Shown: positions 44,451 through 53,881 of the stretch, one piece after another | Layout: each line of letters opens with the position of its first letter | Position numbering within the stretch: the stretch's first letter is position 1 | Assembly (NCBI GenBank): GCA_026169045.1 | Contig: JAPFDH010000030.1 | Coordinates: forward strand, 1 to 64,000 | DNA from: Lachnospiraceae bacterium | GTDB lineage: Bacteria > Bacillota > Clostridia > Lachnospirales > Lachnospiraceae | Reading direction: 5' to 3' | DNA length: 64,000 nucleotides | The notes under the pieces: generated by a model | What the model saw: the letters and a program-made list of their open reading frames with translations, nothing else | What the model was told of the DNA's origin: nothing | Databases searched by the model: none | Translations under genes and position numbers: made by a program

Positions 44451-44542
44451 AACAACTTCTCCTTGCATTTTTTTGTTTTCAGTATATAATAATAAAAAAT
44501 ACAAAAAAACAGGTGTTTTTGTGATTTTTAGGGGGTATTTTT

Positions 44543-45391
44543 GTGTCAGATCTTTTTCAAATTCCCGTAGATTTTTCCATACATATTGCCCATGTGACAA
44601 ACCCCTGCCAGGCCCATCAGCACGACTATTTGGAATTGGCTTATATCCGACAGGGTTGGACAAGGCATACGCTCAACGGAGTCAGCAGAACACTACACAC
44701 TGGTGATTTTGTTTTAATTGATTACGGAGAAATTCACAGTTACGATATTGTCGGTCACAATTTGGAAGCCATTAACTGTATGTTTCGCCCTGCTGCCATT
44801 GACTGTACACTCCACAACTGCCGCAGTTTTCAGAAATTATTGGATAGCTGGCTTTTAGGAATGGGATATGTCATGGGATTGCCGGCAAAAGAGAAAATTT
44901 TCCGGGATGAGAAACAACATATACGACTTCTGCTGGATCAATTATTGGAAGAATCCCATTCTCAAAATATAGGATATTACCCTATGATTCGAGCTTTACT
45001 TGTGGAAATCATTATTCAAATTGCCCGTTTGGTTAAAAACAATCAACCGACCACTTCTCAGATCTCGATTAAATGGATCTTAGAAGAATTATGTAAAAAT
45101 CCCGGTGCTGATCATCGTCTGATTTGCTATGCCCAACGTTTCTGTATGCGGCCGGAAATGCTCAGCCGATTATTTCAGCAGGAAGTAGGAATCGGTTTTC
45201 AACAATATTTAAGACACCTTCGTATGCAGATGGCCTGCAGTCTTTTATCCACTACCAACCATTCTGTTTCTGAAATCAGTCAATTATGCGGATATGAGGA
45301 CGTAAAATCCTTTCGTTTGGCTTTCCGCCACGAGACCGGCCTTTCTCCTTTACAGTGGAAGAAAAACAACTACCATCTTATCACACCATAA
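44543..45391 (+). CDS. AraC-family regulator with cupin-like sensor
   Basis: The 282-residue protein has an N-terminal AraC-binding cupin (HQHDYLELAYIRQGWTRHTLNG...GDFVLIDYGEIHSYDI) and a C-terminal HTH pair (LRMQMACSLLSTTNHSVSEISQLCGYEDVKSFRLAFRHETGLSPLQWKK). The start is GTG with AGGGGG 7 nt upstream. It shares a 92-nt divergent promoter region with the UroD-fold gene. Confidence 0.9.
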   Translation: MSDLFQIPVDFSIHIAHVTNPCQAHQHDYLELAYIRQGWTRHTLNGVSRTLHTGDFVLIDYGEIHSYDIVGHNLEAINCMFRPAAIDCTLHNCRSFQKLLDSWLLGMGYVMGLPAKEKIFRDEKQHIRLLLDQLLEESHSQNIGYYPMIRALLVEIIIQIARLVKNNQPTTSQISIKWILEELCKNPGADHRLICYAQRFCMRPEMLSRLFQQEVGIGFQQYLRHLRMQMACSLLSTTNHSVSEISQLCGYEDVKSFRLAFRHETGLSPLQWKKNNYHLITP

Positions 45392-45404
45392 CCTTTTACA
45401 AAAA

Positions 45405-45445
45405 ATAGCCAGAGCACATACCTTAAAAGGTATCACTCTGGCTAT
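45405..45445 (-). terminator. Intrinsic terminator of the nucleotidyltransferase gene
   Basis: ATAGCCAGAG (45405-45414) pairs with CTCTGGCTAT (45436-45445), with an inner ATACC/GGTAT stem. On the minus strand it is followed by TTTTTTG. It also stands just after the plus-strand AraC stop but has no T-tract on that side. Confidence 0.8.
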
Positions 45446-45471
45446 GAACACATTCTATTTATATCATTCTA

Positions 45472-46392
45472 TCACTCATACAGGTTTTCAGGATACAATC
45501 CTTCCTTTTTCAGTCTCTTGATCGCTTCCATTACCACCGGTTTATCTTCCCGGTATGTCACTCCATACCAGCGATCCTGTGATTTTAATACAGAAACCGT
45601 CGCTTTATCTTCCTGTAATAACTGCTCGATCATAGATGGAAGGAAGAACTCTCCTTTCAGTGGATTCTTTTCCAAAGCCTCTTCCAAAAAGGCATCAAAC
45701 CCCTTTTCCAATTCCGGGAAAATGCTTGGGGTAAATCCCCACATATTCATGGAAACAGTGCTGCCTTTGGGAAGTTTTACCCATGTTTTTCCACCGTCTT
45801 CTGTATATTCCGAATCCTCTCCATGTTTCTCAATCTGTGTTCTTTCATGGATTTCCTGAAGGTATCCATCCGGGCTAACCGTACATACTCCTCTGGCTAC
45901 ATGGCCATTCTCAGTCAATGTATTTTCCAATACATAGCCCACCATGGTATAGCGATAACGGCTGTCATCCTCATGGGTACTCAGATAATCATAAATCATC
46001 TGAAATGCTTTCGGTCCATAGTAATCATCGGCATTAATAACAGCAAACGGTTCTTTTACAACATCTTTGCAGCAAAGAATTGCATGACCGGTTCCCCATG
46101 GCTTCTGTCTGTCCTGTGGTACTTCATACTTCTGGGGAATGTGATCCAATTCCTGAAATACATATTCCACCTGAATCTGCTTTGCAATACGATTTCCAAT
46201 GGCTTCCATAAAATCCTTTTCATTTGCCTTCTTAATAATAAATACTACTTTTTCAAATCCGGCCCGGATTGCATCAAATATGGAAAAATCAATGATAATA
46301 TGTCCCTGCTCGTCTACCGGATCAATTTGTTTTAAACCGCCGTAGCGACTTCCCATACCTGCAGCCATAATTACTAATACTGGTTTTTTCAT
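45472..46392 (-). CDS. Sugar-1-phosphate nucleotidyltransferase family protein
   Basis: The 306-residue protein has the nucleotidyltransferase signature VLVIMAAGMGSRYGGLKQ, WGTGHAILCCKDVV and FAVINADDYYG. The metal-binding Asp pair is in NADDYYG. It should form an NDP-sugar from NTP and a sugar 1-phosphate, or remove one. The start and length fit this group of clostridial stand-alone enzymes better than GalU. The specific sugar is unknown. Single gene with its own ribosome binding site (GGAGG) and terminator, divergent from the AraC gene at 46471. Confidence 0.82.
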   Translation of the reverse strand: MKKPVLVIMAAGMGSRYGGLKQIDPVDEQGHIIIDFSIFDAIRAGFEKVVFIIKKANEKDFMEAIGNRIAKQIQVEYVFQELDHIPQKYEVPQDRQKPWGTGHAILCCKDVVKEPFAVINADDYYGPKAFQMIYDYLSTHEDDSRYRYTMVGYVLENTLTENGHVARGVCTVSPDGYLQEIHERTQIEKHGEDSEYTEDGGKTWVKLPKGSTVSMNMWGFTPSIFPELEKGFDAFLEEALEKNPLKGEFFLPSMIEQLLQEDKATVSVLKSQDRWYGVTYREDKPVVMEAIKRLKKEGLYPENLYE

Positions 46393-46470
46393 GTTTTTTC
46401 CTCCTACCTATATTGATTATTTTTTCGTTTCTTTATATACTTACCATATTGAATAAAAAAGGAGTTTTTT

Positions 46471-47391
46471 ATGATGTACGAAAGCATCCCTTTAAATAAC
46501 GTAATCGATGTGGATCACATCTATACCATACACTATTTTGAATACCGAAAGGACTTTCACTTTTCCGGTGAATCCCATGATTTTTGGGAGTTTCTTTGTG
46601 TTGATAAAGGGGAAGTAGAAGTTACTGCTTCGTCTGATACCCATATTCTCCGCCAAAATGATATTATCTTTCATCAGCCAAATGAATTTCACAATGTAAA
46701 AGCGAATGGCAAAATTGCACCAAATCTGATTGTCATTTCTTTCGGATGTTCTTCCTCTCTCATGGACTTTTTTCGTCATAAAATTCTGAAAGTTTCCGAA
46801 CAGGAACGAAACCTTTTAAGTACAATCATACGGGAAGCTCGATTGGCCTTTGATGGCAGACTGGACAATCCCTACCAGCAAAAATTGGTTTTAAAAGACC
46901 CTCTCCCAGTGGGATCCCTTCAGATTATCAAACAATCCCTGGAGCGCATGTTTCTTTCTCTTTACAGAAGATACACCCGTTTTTCCTCCCCGGATATGAG
47001 TCGGGAGCCCAATAAATCCACGACAAAAAATGCGGATCATGAATTATACCATCGCATTCTCGCCTATATGGAACAAAATATTACATCTAATTTCACAATG
47101 GATACACTCTGCCACGACACCATGTTAAGCAGTTCCAAAGTGGAACGTCTGTTCCGTACGCGCCACAATTGCGGCCCCATACACTATTTTTGTATGAAAA
47201 AAGTGGAATTGGCTAAGGAACTGATTCGCAGCGATGACCGGAATTTCACACAAATTTCGGAATGTCTGGGTTATAGCTCGATTCACTATTTTTCCAGGCA
47301 ATTCAAAAAATTTACAGGAATGACTCCGTCCGAATACGCTTCTTCTATCAAAGGACTTTCGGAACGCCGGGAATCTTCAGAAGATCTCTGA
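46471..47391 (+). CDS. AraC-family regulator
   Basis: This 306-residue regulator has an N-terminal cupin (HDFWEFLCVDKGEVEVTASSDTHILRQNDIIFHQPNEFHNV) and a C-terminal HTH domain (FTMDTLCHDTMLSSSKVERLFRTRHNCGPIHYF...ISECLGYSSIHYFSRQFKKFTGMTPSEY). AAGGAG lies 6 nt before the ATG. It is divergent from the nucleotidyltransferase gene, and converges with the CE15-like gene. Confidence 0.9.
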   Translation: MMYESIPLNNVIDVDHIYTIHYFEYRKDFHFSGESHDFWEFLCVDKGEVEVTASSDTHILRQNDIIFHQPNEFHNVKANGKIAPNLIVISFGCSSSLMDFFRHKILKVSEQERNLLSTIIREARLAFDGRLDNPYQQKLVLKDPLPVGSLQIIKQSLERMFLSLYRRYTRFSSPDMSREPNKSTTKNADHELYHRILAYMEQNITSNFTMDTLCHDTMLSSSKVERLFRTRHNCGPIHYFCMKKVELAKELIRSDDRNFTQISECLGYSSIHYFSRQFKKFTGMTPSEYASSIKGLSERRESSEDL

Positions 47392-47476
47392 TGTCTCTAT
47401 CGTATCACGTTCTTCCTAATAGTTATTTACACAAAATCATGTATTCTTTGCACTTTTCCATCATATAAATCGAAAC

Positions 47477-48535
47477 TTAAAACCGCCCGAATTTTTTATC
47501 GGCATAATCCATAAAACATTCCCAATCAAACGGAAATAACCCATGCTCTCCTGTTCGAATATGGAATCCGATATTTCCTTCATGGTAACATGTTTCCGGT
47601 ATTTGTTCTCTGTTTTCTAATCCATCCAATCCATACAAATGATACACTTCACTGGCCAAACGGCAACTTTCCGCTTGTCCGACAGGATCAGCCCAGTCAT
47701 CCTGTGTAGCAATCGTAATGTAAACCGGTCTTGGTGCAATGGCAGCAATCAGCATGTGCTGATCAACAGGAAGCATCTCTTCCCGATCCGAATATTTGCT
47801 GAAATTCTGGCAAAACCAATACGGAAACCGTTCTGTTATCTTTCGAATCGTCTCACATTCTTCTCCTTTGTTTCGCTGTAGTGCCGCTCCCGTACATCCG
47901 GAATTGTTGGCAATACACATAGCAAATCTGGGATCGTTGGCAGCTGCCCAGAGAGCACATTTTCCTCCTCTGGAATGTCCCACAACAACGACCTGGTCTC
48001 CCCGTACATCTGGATCCTTCTCCAGAGCATCCATCATCCTGGAAAGCCCATAAGCCCACAGCCCTATTGCCCCACAGGAAAATCGATCTGTCTGAACAGA
48101 AAGCCTCTGAAGTATGCCCTCCCGCCAATGTTCCTTATCATCCGGCGCAATGGAATCTACTGAAAAAAAAGCTGCTCCAAATCCTCGTTCCAGTATGTGA
48201 TCCAATGGAACATCTTTTTCTGTCTGATCTTTTAACATTAAATATAAAAAAACGGGACAGGGGGTTTTTCCTTTTGGAAGATATAATCTTCCTTCACACG
48301 AAAATTCTCCCATAAACAAATATATTTCCTTCACTCGCTTCCCATCTTTATTGCTCTCTTCTCCTATAATACTTCTCGTCTTTATTGCTCCAAATGGTTC
48401 CTCCCCATATACCAAGGTACGGAACATATCCATAATTTCCTCTCTGCGAAAGTTCTCCCAGTCTTCTATCGTTCGTATCTTTTCTCCTCCAAAACAAGTC
48501 AATACATCCGGTATATTTCTCTTTTTCCCATTCAT
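47477..48535 (-). CDS. CE15-like alpha/beta-hydrolase (glucuronoyl esterase family), cytoplasmic
   Basis: The about 352-residue protein shows the CE15-type elbow VVVVGHSRGGKCALWAAANDPR with nucleophile Ser188. NNSGCTGAALQRNKGEECETI and RFPYWFCQNFSKY follow as in CE15, where the Glu acts as acid, and the His is in RTGEHGLFPFDWECFMDY. CE15 enzymes cut the ester between lignin or other alcohols and 4-O-methyl-glucuronate. This copy has no signal peptide, so it would act on an imported ester. ATG 48535 is chosen, with AGGAAG 6 nt upstream. The frame is open to 48616. Confidence 0.75.
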   Translation of the reverse strand: MNGKKRNIPDVLTCFGGEKIRTIEDWENFRREEIMDMFRTLVYGEEPFGAIKTRSIIGEESNKDGKRVKEIYLFMGEFSCEGRLYLPKGKTPCPVFLYLMLKDQTEKDVPLDHILERGFGAAFFSVDSIAPDDKEHWREGILQRLSVQTDRFSCGAIGLWAYGLSRMMDALEKDPDVRGDQVVVVGHSRGGKCALWAAANDPRFAMCIANNSGCTGAALQRNKGEECETIRKITERFPYWFCQNFSKYSDREEMLPVDQHMLIAAIAPRPVYITIATQDDWADPVGQAESCRLASEVYHLYGLDGLENREQIPETCYHEGNIGFHIRTGEHGLFPFDWECFMDYADKKFGRF

Positions 48536-48649
48536 ATCCCTCTTCCTTTCCCTATTTTGATTTCTTTTATCCGTTCCCTTTTCTGCCCCCATTATATCAT
48601 ATTTTTTATCAAGCAAAAAGAAGCAGATAGTATTGACCTACCTACTTCC

Positions 48650-49492
48650 TTATGTGTTCTCTGTTCTTTTCATTTTTCTGAATTTTAATGGCGATATATC
48701 ATACATTTTTTTAAAAATACGCGCTAAATTTGTGGATGAGGAAAGCCCTGTTTTCTGTGCAATTTCCTCCACAGACAAATTGGTTTTTTCCAACAGATTC
48801 TGTACATGAATTAAGCGCACCAAATTGATATACTCTACAGGTGTTGCCCCCGTTACTTTTCGAAACATTCGGCAAAAATAAAATTTACTGATCCCCGCCG
48901 CTTCCGCCATCTGTTCCAACGTGATCGTTCCTTCATAATTTTTTTCAATATATTCCAAAATCGGTTCTATTGGCGGTGTTACCTTTTGTTCTTCTATATA
49001 ACTTTCTTTTTTGTCATCTTCCACCAGCATCATTATCAACTGTACAACTGCCATAGCCAGTAATTTTTCTGCTAAAAATCCTGTTTGATGGACATAATCT
49101 TCAATCAGCAAAAATCGGTCATACAGTTTTTCTATTTTCTCCTCTGACAAACCTATTATCCCACAGCCAAGCTGTTCTAATATGGTTTCTTTTTCTTTTT
49201 CATCCAAAATAAGGTCAAGTAATTCCGTCCGAAACCTGAGGACATAGCGTTCATCTGTTTCCCCATCCCGAATCTCTGAATAATAAATCTGAAATGGTTT
49301 CAACACTGCAACTTCCCCTTGCTGCAATGTATGACAGGCACGATCCCAAAATAAATATCGCTTTCCTCCAATTTGGAAATAAATCTGATACATATCACAA
49401 AATTCCTGAACCGGCATATCAAATATTCGCGCTATATTCAAATACTGAATGTTTGCCATTTCCTTTGGCGAAGCTGTATGTATCATATTCAT
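48650..49492 (-). CDS. AraC-family regulator
   Basis: The 280-residue protein has an N-terminal sensor domain (MYQIYFQIGGKRYLFWDRACHTLQQGEVAVLKPFQIYYSEI) and the C-terminal HTH pair (ITLEQMAEAAGISKFYFCRMFRKVTGATPVEYINL...VEEIAQKTGLSSSTNLARIFKKMYDISPLKFRKMK). It lies downstream of the binding-protein gene, past a terminator. Confidence 0.9.
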   Translation of the reverse strand: MNMIHTASPKEMANIQYLNIARIFDMPVQEFCDMYQIYFQIGGKRYLFWDRACHTLQQGEVAVLKPFQIYYSEIRDGETDERYVLRFRTELLDLILDEKEKETILEQLGCGIIGLSEEKIEKLYDRFLLIEDYVHQTGFLAEKLLAMAVVQLIMMLVEDDKKESYIEEQKVTPPIEPILEYIEKNYEGTITLEQMAEAAGISKFYFCRMFRKVTGATPVEYINLVRLIHVQNLLEKTNLSVEEIAQKTGLSSSTNLARIFKKMYDISPLKFRKMKRTENT

Positions 49493-49519
49493 CCGACTCC
49501 TCTTATCGCATATCTGTTA

Positions 49520-49550
49520 AAGAAAGAAAAGGGCTGCAAGGCAGCCCCTT
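49520..49550 (-). terminator. Intrinsic terminator of the first tandem ABC operon
   Basis: GGGGCTGC-CTT-GCAGCCC on the minus strand is followed by TTTTCTTTCTT. It stands 27 nt after the binding-protein stop. Confidence 0.88.
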
Positions 49551-49577
49551 CTTTCATAACGTTTATCCTTTTACTGA

Positions 49578-51401
49578 TTACTGTACCTGAACAGTATCTG
49601 GCAAATGAGATGTCTGTCCGTTCTGGTAAGCTTCCAGTCTTTCATCCAGAATTTCCTGATAACCTGCATCCAGGAATTCCTGACTTAACTCTTCGTATAA
49701 GGAATCAAATTCAGTTGGATCACACTTTGTCAGTTCCACACTGTATTCCTGCCACAGAGACAGAAGAGTTGCACTATATTCTGCTTCAGAATCAATACTT
49801 ACAGAGAACTGTGGATCAGTATATCCGTATCCTTCTTCAACCAGTTCACGCCATTCTGCATCTCTCTGTACAATTTCAGCAGACAGATCCTGTGGTAATC
49901 CCTTTGGAGATACCAGTTCCAGTCTCTGCTCAATTGTTCCATACTCTCTGGATGCATGTACTACTGTTGTCATATCAGAGTTGGCACTGTAATTCATGAT
50001 ATCATCGCCTTCATAATCTGTGTTCAACTCTGGAAGTCCTTCTTCATTAAAGTCAAACTGCTTTCCTTCATAACCATTTTCCAATGTAAACAGTACATCT
50101 GGCTGGCTCATCCATTCCAGATACATCCATGCTGCTTTCAGCTCATCTTCAGAAGCATTGGAGCTGAAACCAATTGCCATACCATATGGATTATCGGTTC
50201 TGAATACCGGATGGTCTGCTGTCACACCTTCTTCTACGCTCTGCCAATGACTTGCCAGTGCCAGTTCTGCATCTGGATTATTCTGATAGAATTCATTCAG
50301 CCACTGACAATCAGCTGCTGTATATCCACTGTAACTGAATGTCTTTCCATTGATAAAGTCAGCTTTTGCCTGGCTTCCATCTGCATCCAAATCATATTCT
50401 GTAGAATAGTAGCCTTTATGATATTCATCATTCTGTCTCTTTAACATTTTCTTTGTAGCTTCCATTGTGAATGCCGGTGTTCCAAGACTGGAATGAATTG
50501 CCCATTCTTCTTCATTTACCGGATAATCACGATATCCGAAGTTTGTAATATATGCTGCATTTGGAAGAGAAATACCAATTGGATAATCTCCACACAGACC
50601 TGCTTCTACGATCGCATCAATAGCAGCTGTATATTCTTCATAACTTTCCGGAAGTTCCATTCCAACTTCATCCAGCCAATCCTTACGAACGACTGTAATC
50701 CATGTATATGTAGCCGGACGCTTTGCAAATACAAAATAAGTATCATCATTGATTGTAGAATACTGAACCGTATCCGAATCTACCATACTCTGATAATAGG
50801 TAGGAGCAACTTCTTTAAATGCTTCCAGATCGATTGGCTGCATTGCACCGTCATTTGCCCACTGAGAAACCTTTGGATAATCAAATTCCATCATAATGGT
50901 CGGTTGATCTCCGGAAGCAATCAATGTACTGTATTTTGTCATAACATCATTTCTTGGGATTGCCACATATTTTACTTCAATATTCATCGGATCCCCAAAA
51001 TGTCTCTGTACCCACTGTGTCCAGTAGTTGTTGTCTACTGCCGGCAGACCTGCCTGAGAACGATCATACACCGGAATTGTGAGCGTTACTTTTTCGGAAA
51101 ATGGCTCCCAATTTTTCAGAGCATCTTCTCCATATGAATCCTTTTCTTCTGTGGATGCATACTGTGTATAGTCTACCGCTTCACCTTCTGCACTTTCACC
51201 CTTTGTCTCTTCGGCCTTTGTCTCCTCAGCTTCTGTTTCTTCCGCCTCTGTCTTTTCAGCCTTTGTTTCTTCTGCTTCTGTTGCCTTCTCTGTAGCCGCT
51301 GCTGTAGTCGTAGCAGAATCACTTCCGCATCCGGCTAATGAAGAAAGTGCCATTGCACCTACCATAGCCATTGCAGCTACTTTGGTTAATTTCTTTCTCA
51401 T
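49578..51401 (-). CDS. Lipoprotein sugar-binding protein (LplA/YtcQ type), copy 1 of a tandem pair
   Basis: The 607-residue protein has lipobox SLAGC (Cys25), then an extended low-complexity linker of EETKAE-type repeats (about residues 38-72) before KVTLTIPVYDRSQAG. It closely resembles the protein at 55437 (shared MEFDYPKVSQWANDG and FKEVAPTYY, WMYLEWMSQ), so the two operons are paralogous. It ends the operon with two permeases. The ligand is unknown. No ATPase gene is nearby, as usual for the family. Confidence 0.9.
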   Translation of the reverse strand: MRKKLTKVAAMAMVGAMALSSLAGCGSDSATTTAAATEKATEAEETKAEKTEAEETEAEETKAEETKGESAEGEAVDYTQYASTEEKDSYGEDALKNWEPFSEKVTLTIPVYDRSQAGLPAVDNNYWTQWVQRHFGDPMNIEVKYVAIPRNDVMTKYSTLIASGDQPTIMMEFDYPKVSQWANDGAMQPIDLEAFKEVAPTYYQSMVDSDTVQYSTINDDTYFVFAKRPATYTWITVVRKDWLDEVGMELPESYEEYTAAIDAIVEAGLCGDYPIGISLPNAAYITNFGYRDYPVNEEEWAIHSSLGTPAFTMEATKKMLKRQNDEYHKGYYSTEYDLDADGSQAKADFINGKTFSYSGYTAADCQWLNEFYQNNPDAELALASHWQSVEEGVTADHPVFRTDNPYGMAIGFSSNASEDELKAAWMYLEWMSQPDVLFTLENGYEGKQFDFNEEGLPELNTDYEGDDIMNYSANSDMTTVVHASREYGTIEQRLELVSPKGLPQDLSAEIVQRDAEWRELVEEGYGYTDPQFSVSIDSEAEYSATLLSLWQEYSVELTKCDPTEFDSLYEELSQEFLDAGYQEILDERLEAYQNGQTSHLPDTVQVQ

Positions 51402-51494
51402 AAAAAGTCCTCCTTTATGAAAATTTATAGTAAAATTCTTTATTCTGAATAAAAGAACTTTTCTATCTCTGTCATATCCTTCTTTTTGAAATTC

Positions 51495-52400
51495 TCAGCC
51501 TTTTACGGCTCCAATCATAACACCCTTTACAAAATACTTTTGAACAAATGGATAAACGCAGATAATCGGAATAGTTGCAAACATTACCATAGCTGCCTGC
51601 AGTACTTCCGGTGTACTAACAAATTGTGCTCCCTCGGATAATGCCATGGCATCATTGGATGAATTGGAGACCATATTACTTAATAAATACTGAATTGGCT
51701 GTAATGATTTCGTTGTAATGTAATATTTTGCATCTGCGTATGCGTTCCAACGTCCTACCGCATAGAAAAGAGATAAGGTTGCAATAATAGGTTTGGACAG
51801 CGGAAGAACAATTTTCCACAAAATCTGAAAATGTGTTGCCCCATCCAAAAATGCGGATTCTTCCAAACTGTCTGGTATGGATGATTGAAGAAACGTTTTC
51901 ATAATCAACATGTTATATGGTGAAAACATAAGAGGCAAAATGAGTACCCACATAGTATCCAATAAATTCAAACTCTTCATCAGCAAATATTCCGGAATCA
52001 GACCTGCTCCAAAATACATGGTAAACATGAAGATCAGAGAAAATATATTTCTTCCTTTCAGATAGCGTTTTGATAACGGATACGCTGCCAACGTTGTGAC
52101 AATCATACCAAGTATGGTAAATATAGCCGTCAATACTACGGTGTATCCCATAGAATAAACCAATTGTCCATCCTTAAAGATAGCACTGTAAGCTTCAAAA
52201 TTAATTCCCTTTGGCAGCAGATACACGCTTTTTCCTGATACAGCTGCCGTACTACTGATTGATTTTGCTGCCAGGTGAATAAACGGCAGAATACAAGTCA
52301 GACACAGCAATACAATGACCGCAACGATAATAATATCGCTAATTTTAATATGATTTACTCCAGTCACCCGTTCCTGGTTTTCTTTTTCTTTCTTTGCCAT
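51495..52400 (-). CDS. Carbohydrate ABC transporter permease, LplC type, copy 1
   Basis: The 301-residue membrane protein has the EAA loop PDSLEESAFLDGATHFQILWKIVLPLSKPIIATL and the end YFVKGVMIGAVKG. It is nearly superimposable on the copy at 57301, with the same PDSLEESAFLDGAT. It starts 16 nt after the LplB-type gene. Confidence 0.93.
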   Translation of the reverse strand: MAKKEKENQERVTGVNHIKISDIIIVAVIVLLCLTCILPFIHLAAKSISSTAAVSGKSVYLLPKGINFEAYSAIFKDGQLVYSMGYTVVLTAIFTILGMIVTTLAAYPLSKRYLKGRNIFSLIFMFTMYFGAGLIPEYLLMKSLNLLDTMWVLILPLMFSPYNMLIMKTFLQSSIPDSLEESAFLDGATHFQILWKIVLPLSKPIIATLSLFYAVGRWNAYADAKYYITTKSLQPIQYLLSNMVSNSSNDAMALSEGAQFVSTPEVLQAAMVMFATIPIICVYPFVQKYFVKGVMIGAVKG

Positions 52401-52416
52401 CGTTTCTCACCTTCCT

Positions 52417-53376
52417 TTAGATTAATCCGTCTTCTCCAAGCCTCTTTGCAAACCAGTCTGCTGCGAGTACAAGGATTAATCCTACCAGAGACTGGAATAA
52501 CCCCACCGCTGTCGCTTTACTGAAGTTATTTCCTGCAAGTCCTTTTTCATAAATATAAATAGCCAGCTGATACTGAAATTCTCTTACCTGAACATTATCA
52601 AAGGAGTCCAGACGTTCAAAGTTACTTCCCATTACCTTTCCAAGATTCATAATCAGAAGTGTTACGGTTGTTCCTTTGATTCCCGGCCATGTAATATGTA
52701 AAATTTTCTGCCAACGGTTTGCTCCATCAATATTTGCTGCTTCATACAATTCACCGTTAATTCCTGTAATTGCTGCCAAATAAATAATGGTGCCCCATCC
52801 CATTGTCTGCCATACATTTATCAATGTATAAGATACAGCCCAATGCCATTTTTCAGTCAAAAATGGGATTCCTTCACTTATGATGCCATTATTTACAAGA
52901 ATATTATTAACAAGACCGGTATCCGGTTTAAACATGGTATACATAACGTTAGCTACAATAACCCAAGACAGGAAGTGTGGCAGATATAAAATCGTCTGTG
53001 ATACCTTTTTAAATCTTGGAAAACGCAGTTCATTTAATAAAATTGCAAGAACAATGGGAACCGGAAAACTGACAATTAAATCCACAAAGTTAAAAATCAA
53101 AGAATTTCGTAAAGCACGAATAAAATCCTTATCTTTAAAAATTTTCTGGAAAATTTCAAATCCTACCCACTCACTGCCTGCATATCCTTTCGCCGGCTTA
53201 TAATTCATAAATGCCATTCGAAGTCCCGGATATGCTGCATATTTAAATACAAGAACCACTACCAAGGGAATCAACAGCATCAGATAAAGCTGCCAATCTT
53301 TTTGAATATAGTAGCCAATTCCTCTTTTTCTAGGCTGGACGGCCATAATCTGTCCTTTTTTTGCTTTGCTGGCCAT
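52417..53376 (-). CDS. Carbohydrate ABC transporter permease, LplB type, copy 1
   Basis: The about 319-residue protein has the EAA loop ITGINGELYEAANIDGANRWQKILHITWPG and ends ADWFAKRLGEDGLI. The basic N-terminus precedes the first membrane segment. ATG 53376 has AGGAG 8 nt upstream. The frame is open to 53433 without a site. It is the first gene of copy 1. A large imperfect palindrome lies 57-98 nt upstream. Confidence 0.92.
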   Translation of the reverse strand: MASKAKKGQIMAVQPRKRGIGYYIQKDWQLYLMLLIPLVVVLVFKYAAYPGLRMAFMNYKPAKGYAGSEWVGFEIFQKIFKDKDFIRALRNSLIFNFVDLIVSFPVPIVLAILLNELRFPRFKKVSQTILYLPHFLSWVIVANVMYTMFKPDTGLVNNILVNNGIISEGIPFLTEKWHWAVSYTLINVWQTMGWGTIIYLAAITGINGELYEAANIDGANRWQKILHITWPGIKGTTVTLLIMNLGKVMGSNFERLDSFDNVQVREFQYQLAIYIYEKGLAGNNFSKATAVGLFQSLVGLILVLAADWFAKRLGEDGLI

Positions 53377-53432
53377 TTTTTGTTCTCCTTTCTGTTTCTT
53401 AAATTGCCAGAGGATATTTTTACAAACCCCCA

Positions 53433-53474
53433 CAATATTTTGTGATAATTTACAAAATTATCCCAAAAATATTG
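53433..53474. promoter_or_regulatory. Nested imperfect palindrome upstream of tandem ABC operon 1
   Basis: CAATATTTT (53433-53441) pairs with AAAAATATTG (53465-53474), enclosing GATAATTT-ACA-AAATTATC (53444-53462). It could be an operator or a leader hairpin. The rest of 53,377-53,860 shows the TATGAACA sites and the AraC promoter. Confidence 0.45.
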
Positions 53475-53768
53475 CATAATTTTCCTGCGAACCGTATGAA
53501 ATAAAGATAAATTTGCTGTACTTATGTTAATTTAACCATTTTTCATATATTCACCTTCAAATCTTGTATCTAATATATCCAATTTACCCCCCCTCAACTC
53601 ATATAGCATCAAATATTGCGCAATTTCAATCATTTATTTCGAATTTTTTCATTTTATGTTCATAATTTCTCTTTCATGCAGGATACAATCGCGGATTTTA
53701 TTCTCAAACCGCCAACCTAAAACCCGTTTTCTTCTATAGATAAAGCCATCTGTGTACAAACAAAATGA

Positions 53769-53787
53769 TATGAACAATTTATGAACA
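53769..53787 (+). promoter_or_regulatory. Direct repeat TATGAACA, likely AraC operator
   Basis: TATGAACA occurs at 53769-53776 and 53780-53787, 11 nt apart (one helical turn), ending 5 nt before the -35 of the AraC gene. A reverse copy (TGTTCATA) is at 53657-53664. The same octamer occurs as an inverted pair at 59682-59689 and 59701-59708, before the second ABC operon. Confidence 0.55.
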
Positions 53788-53792
53788 AACAG

Positions 53793-53821
53793 TTGTAAAA
53801 AAAGGTTACTTGAACTATAAT
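53793..53821 (+). promoter_or_regulatory. Promoter of AraC gene 53882
   Basis: TTGTAA (53793-53798), 17-nt spacer and TATAAT (53816-53821) form a good promoter, 60 nt before the start codon. Confidence 0.7.
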
Positions 53822-53881
53822 GAGGCTATATCAATTGACAAAAAGATGTAATTCATTTTATTGATACAGAAAGGATTTTTT

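Noticed and set aside
51180-51300. Tandem DNA repeat or CRISPR-like array
   Set aside because: The repeated TTCTG/TTTGTCTC pattern encodes the low-complexity Glu/Thr/Lys linker of a lipoprotein; unit length varies and there are no spacers.
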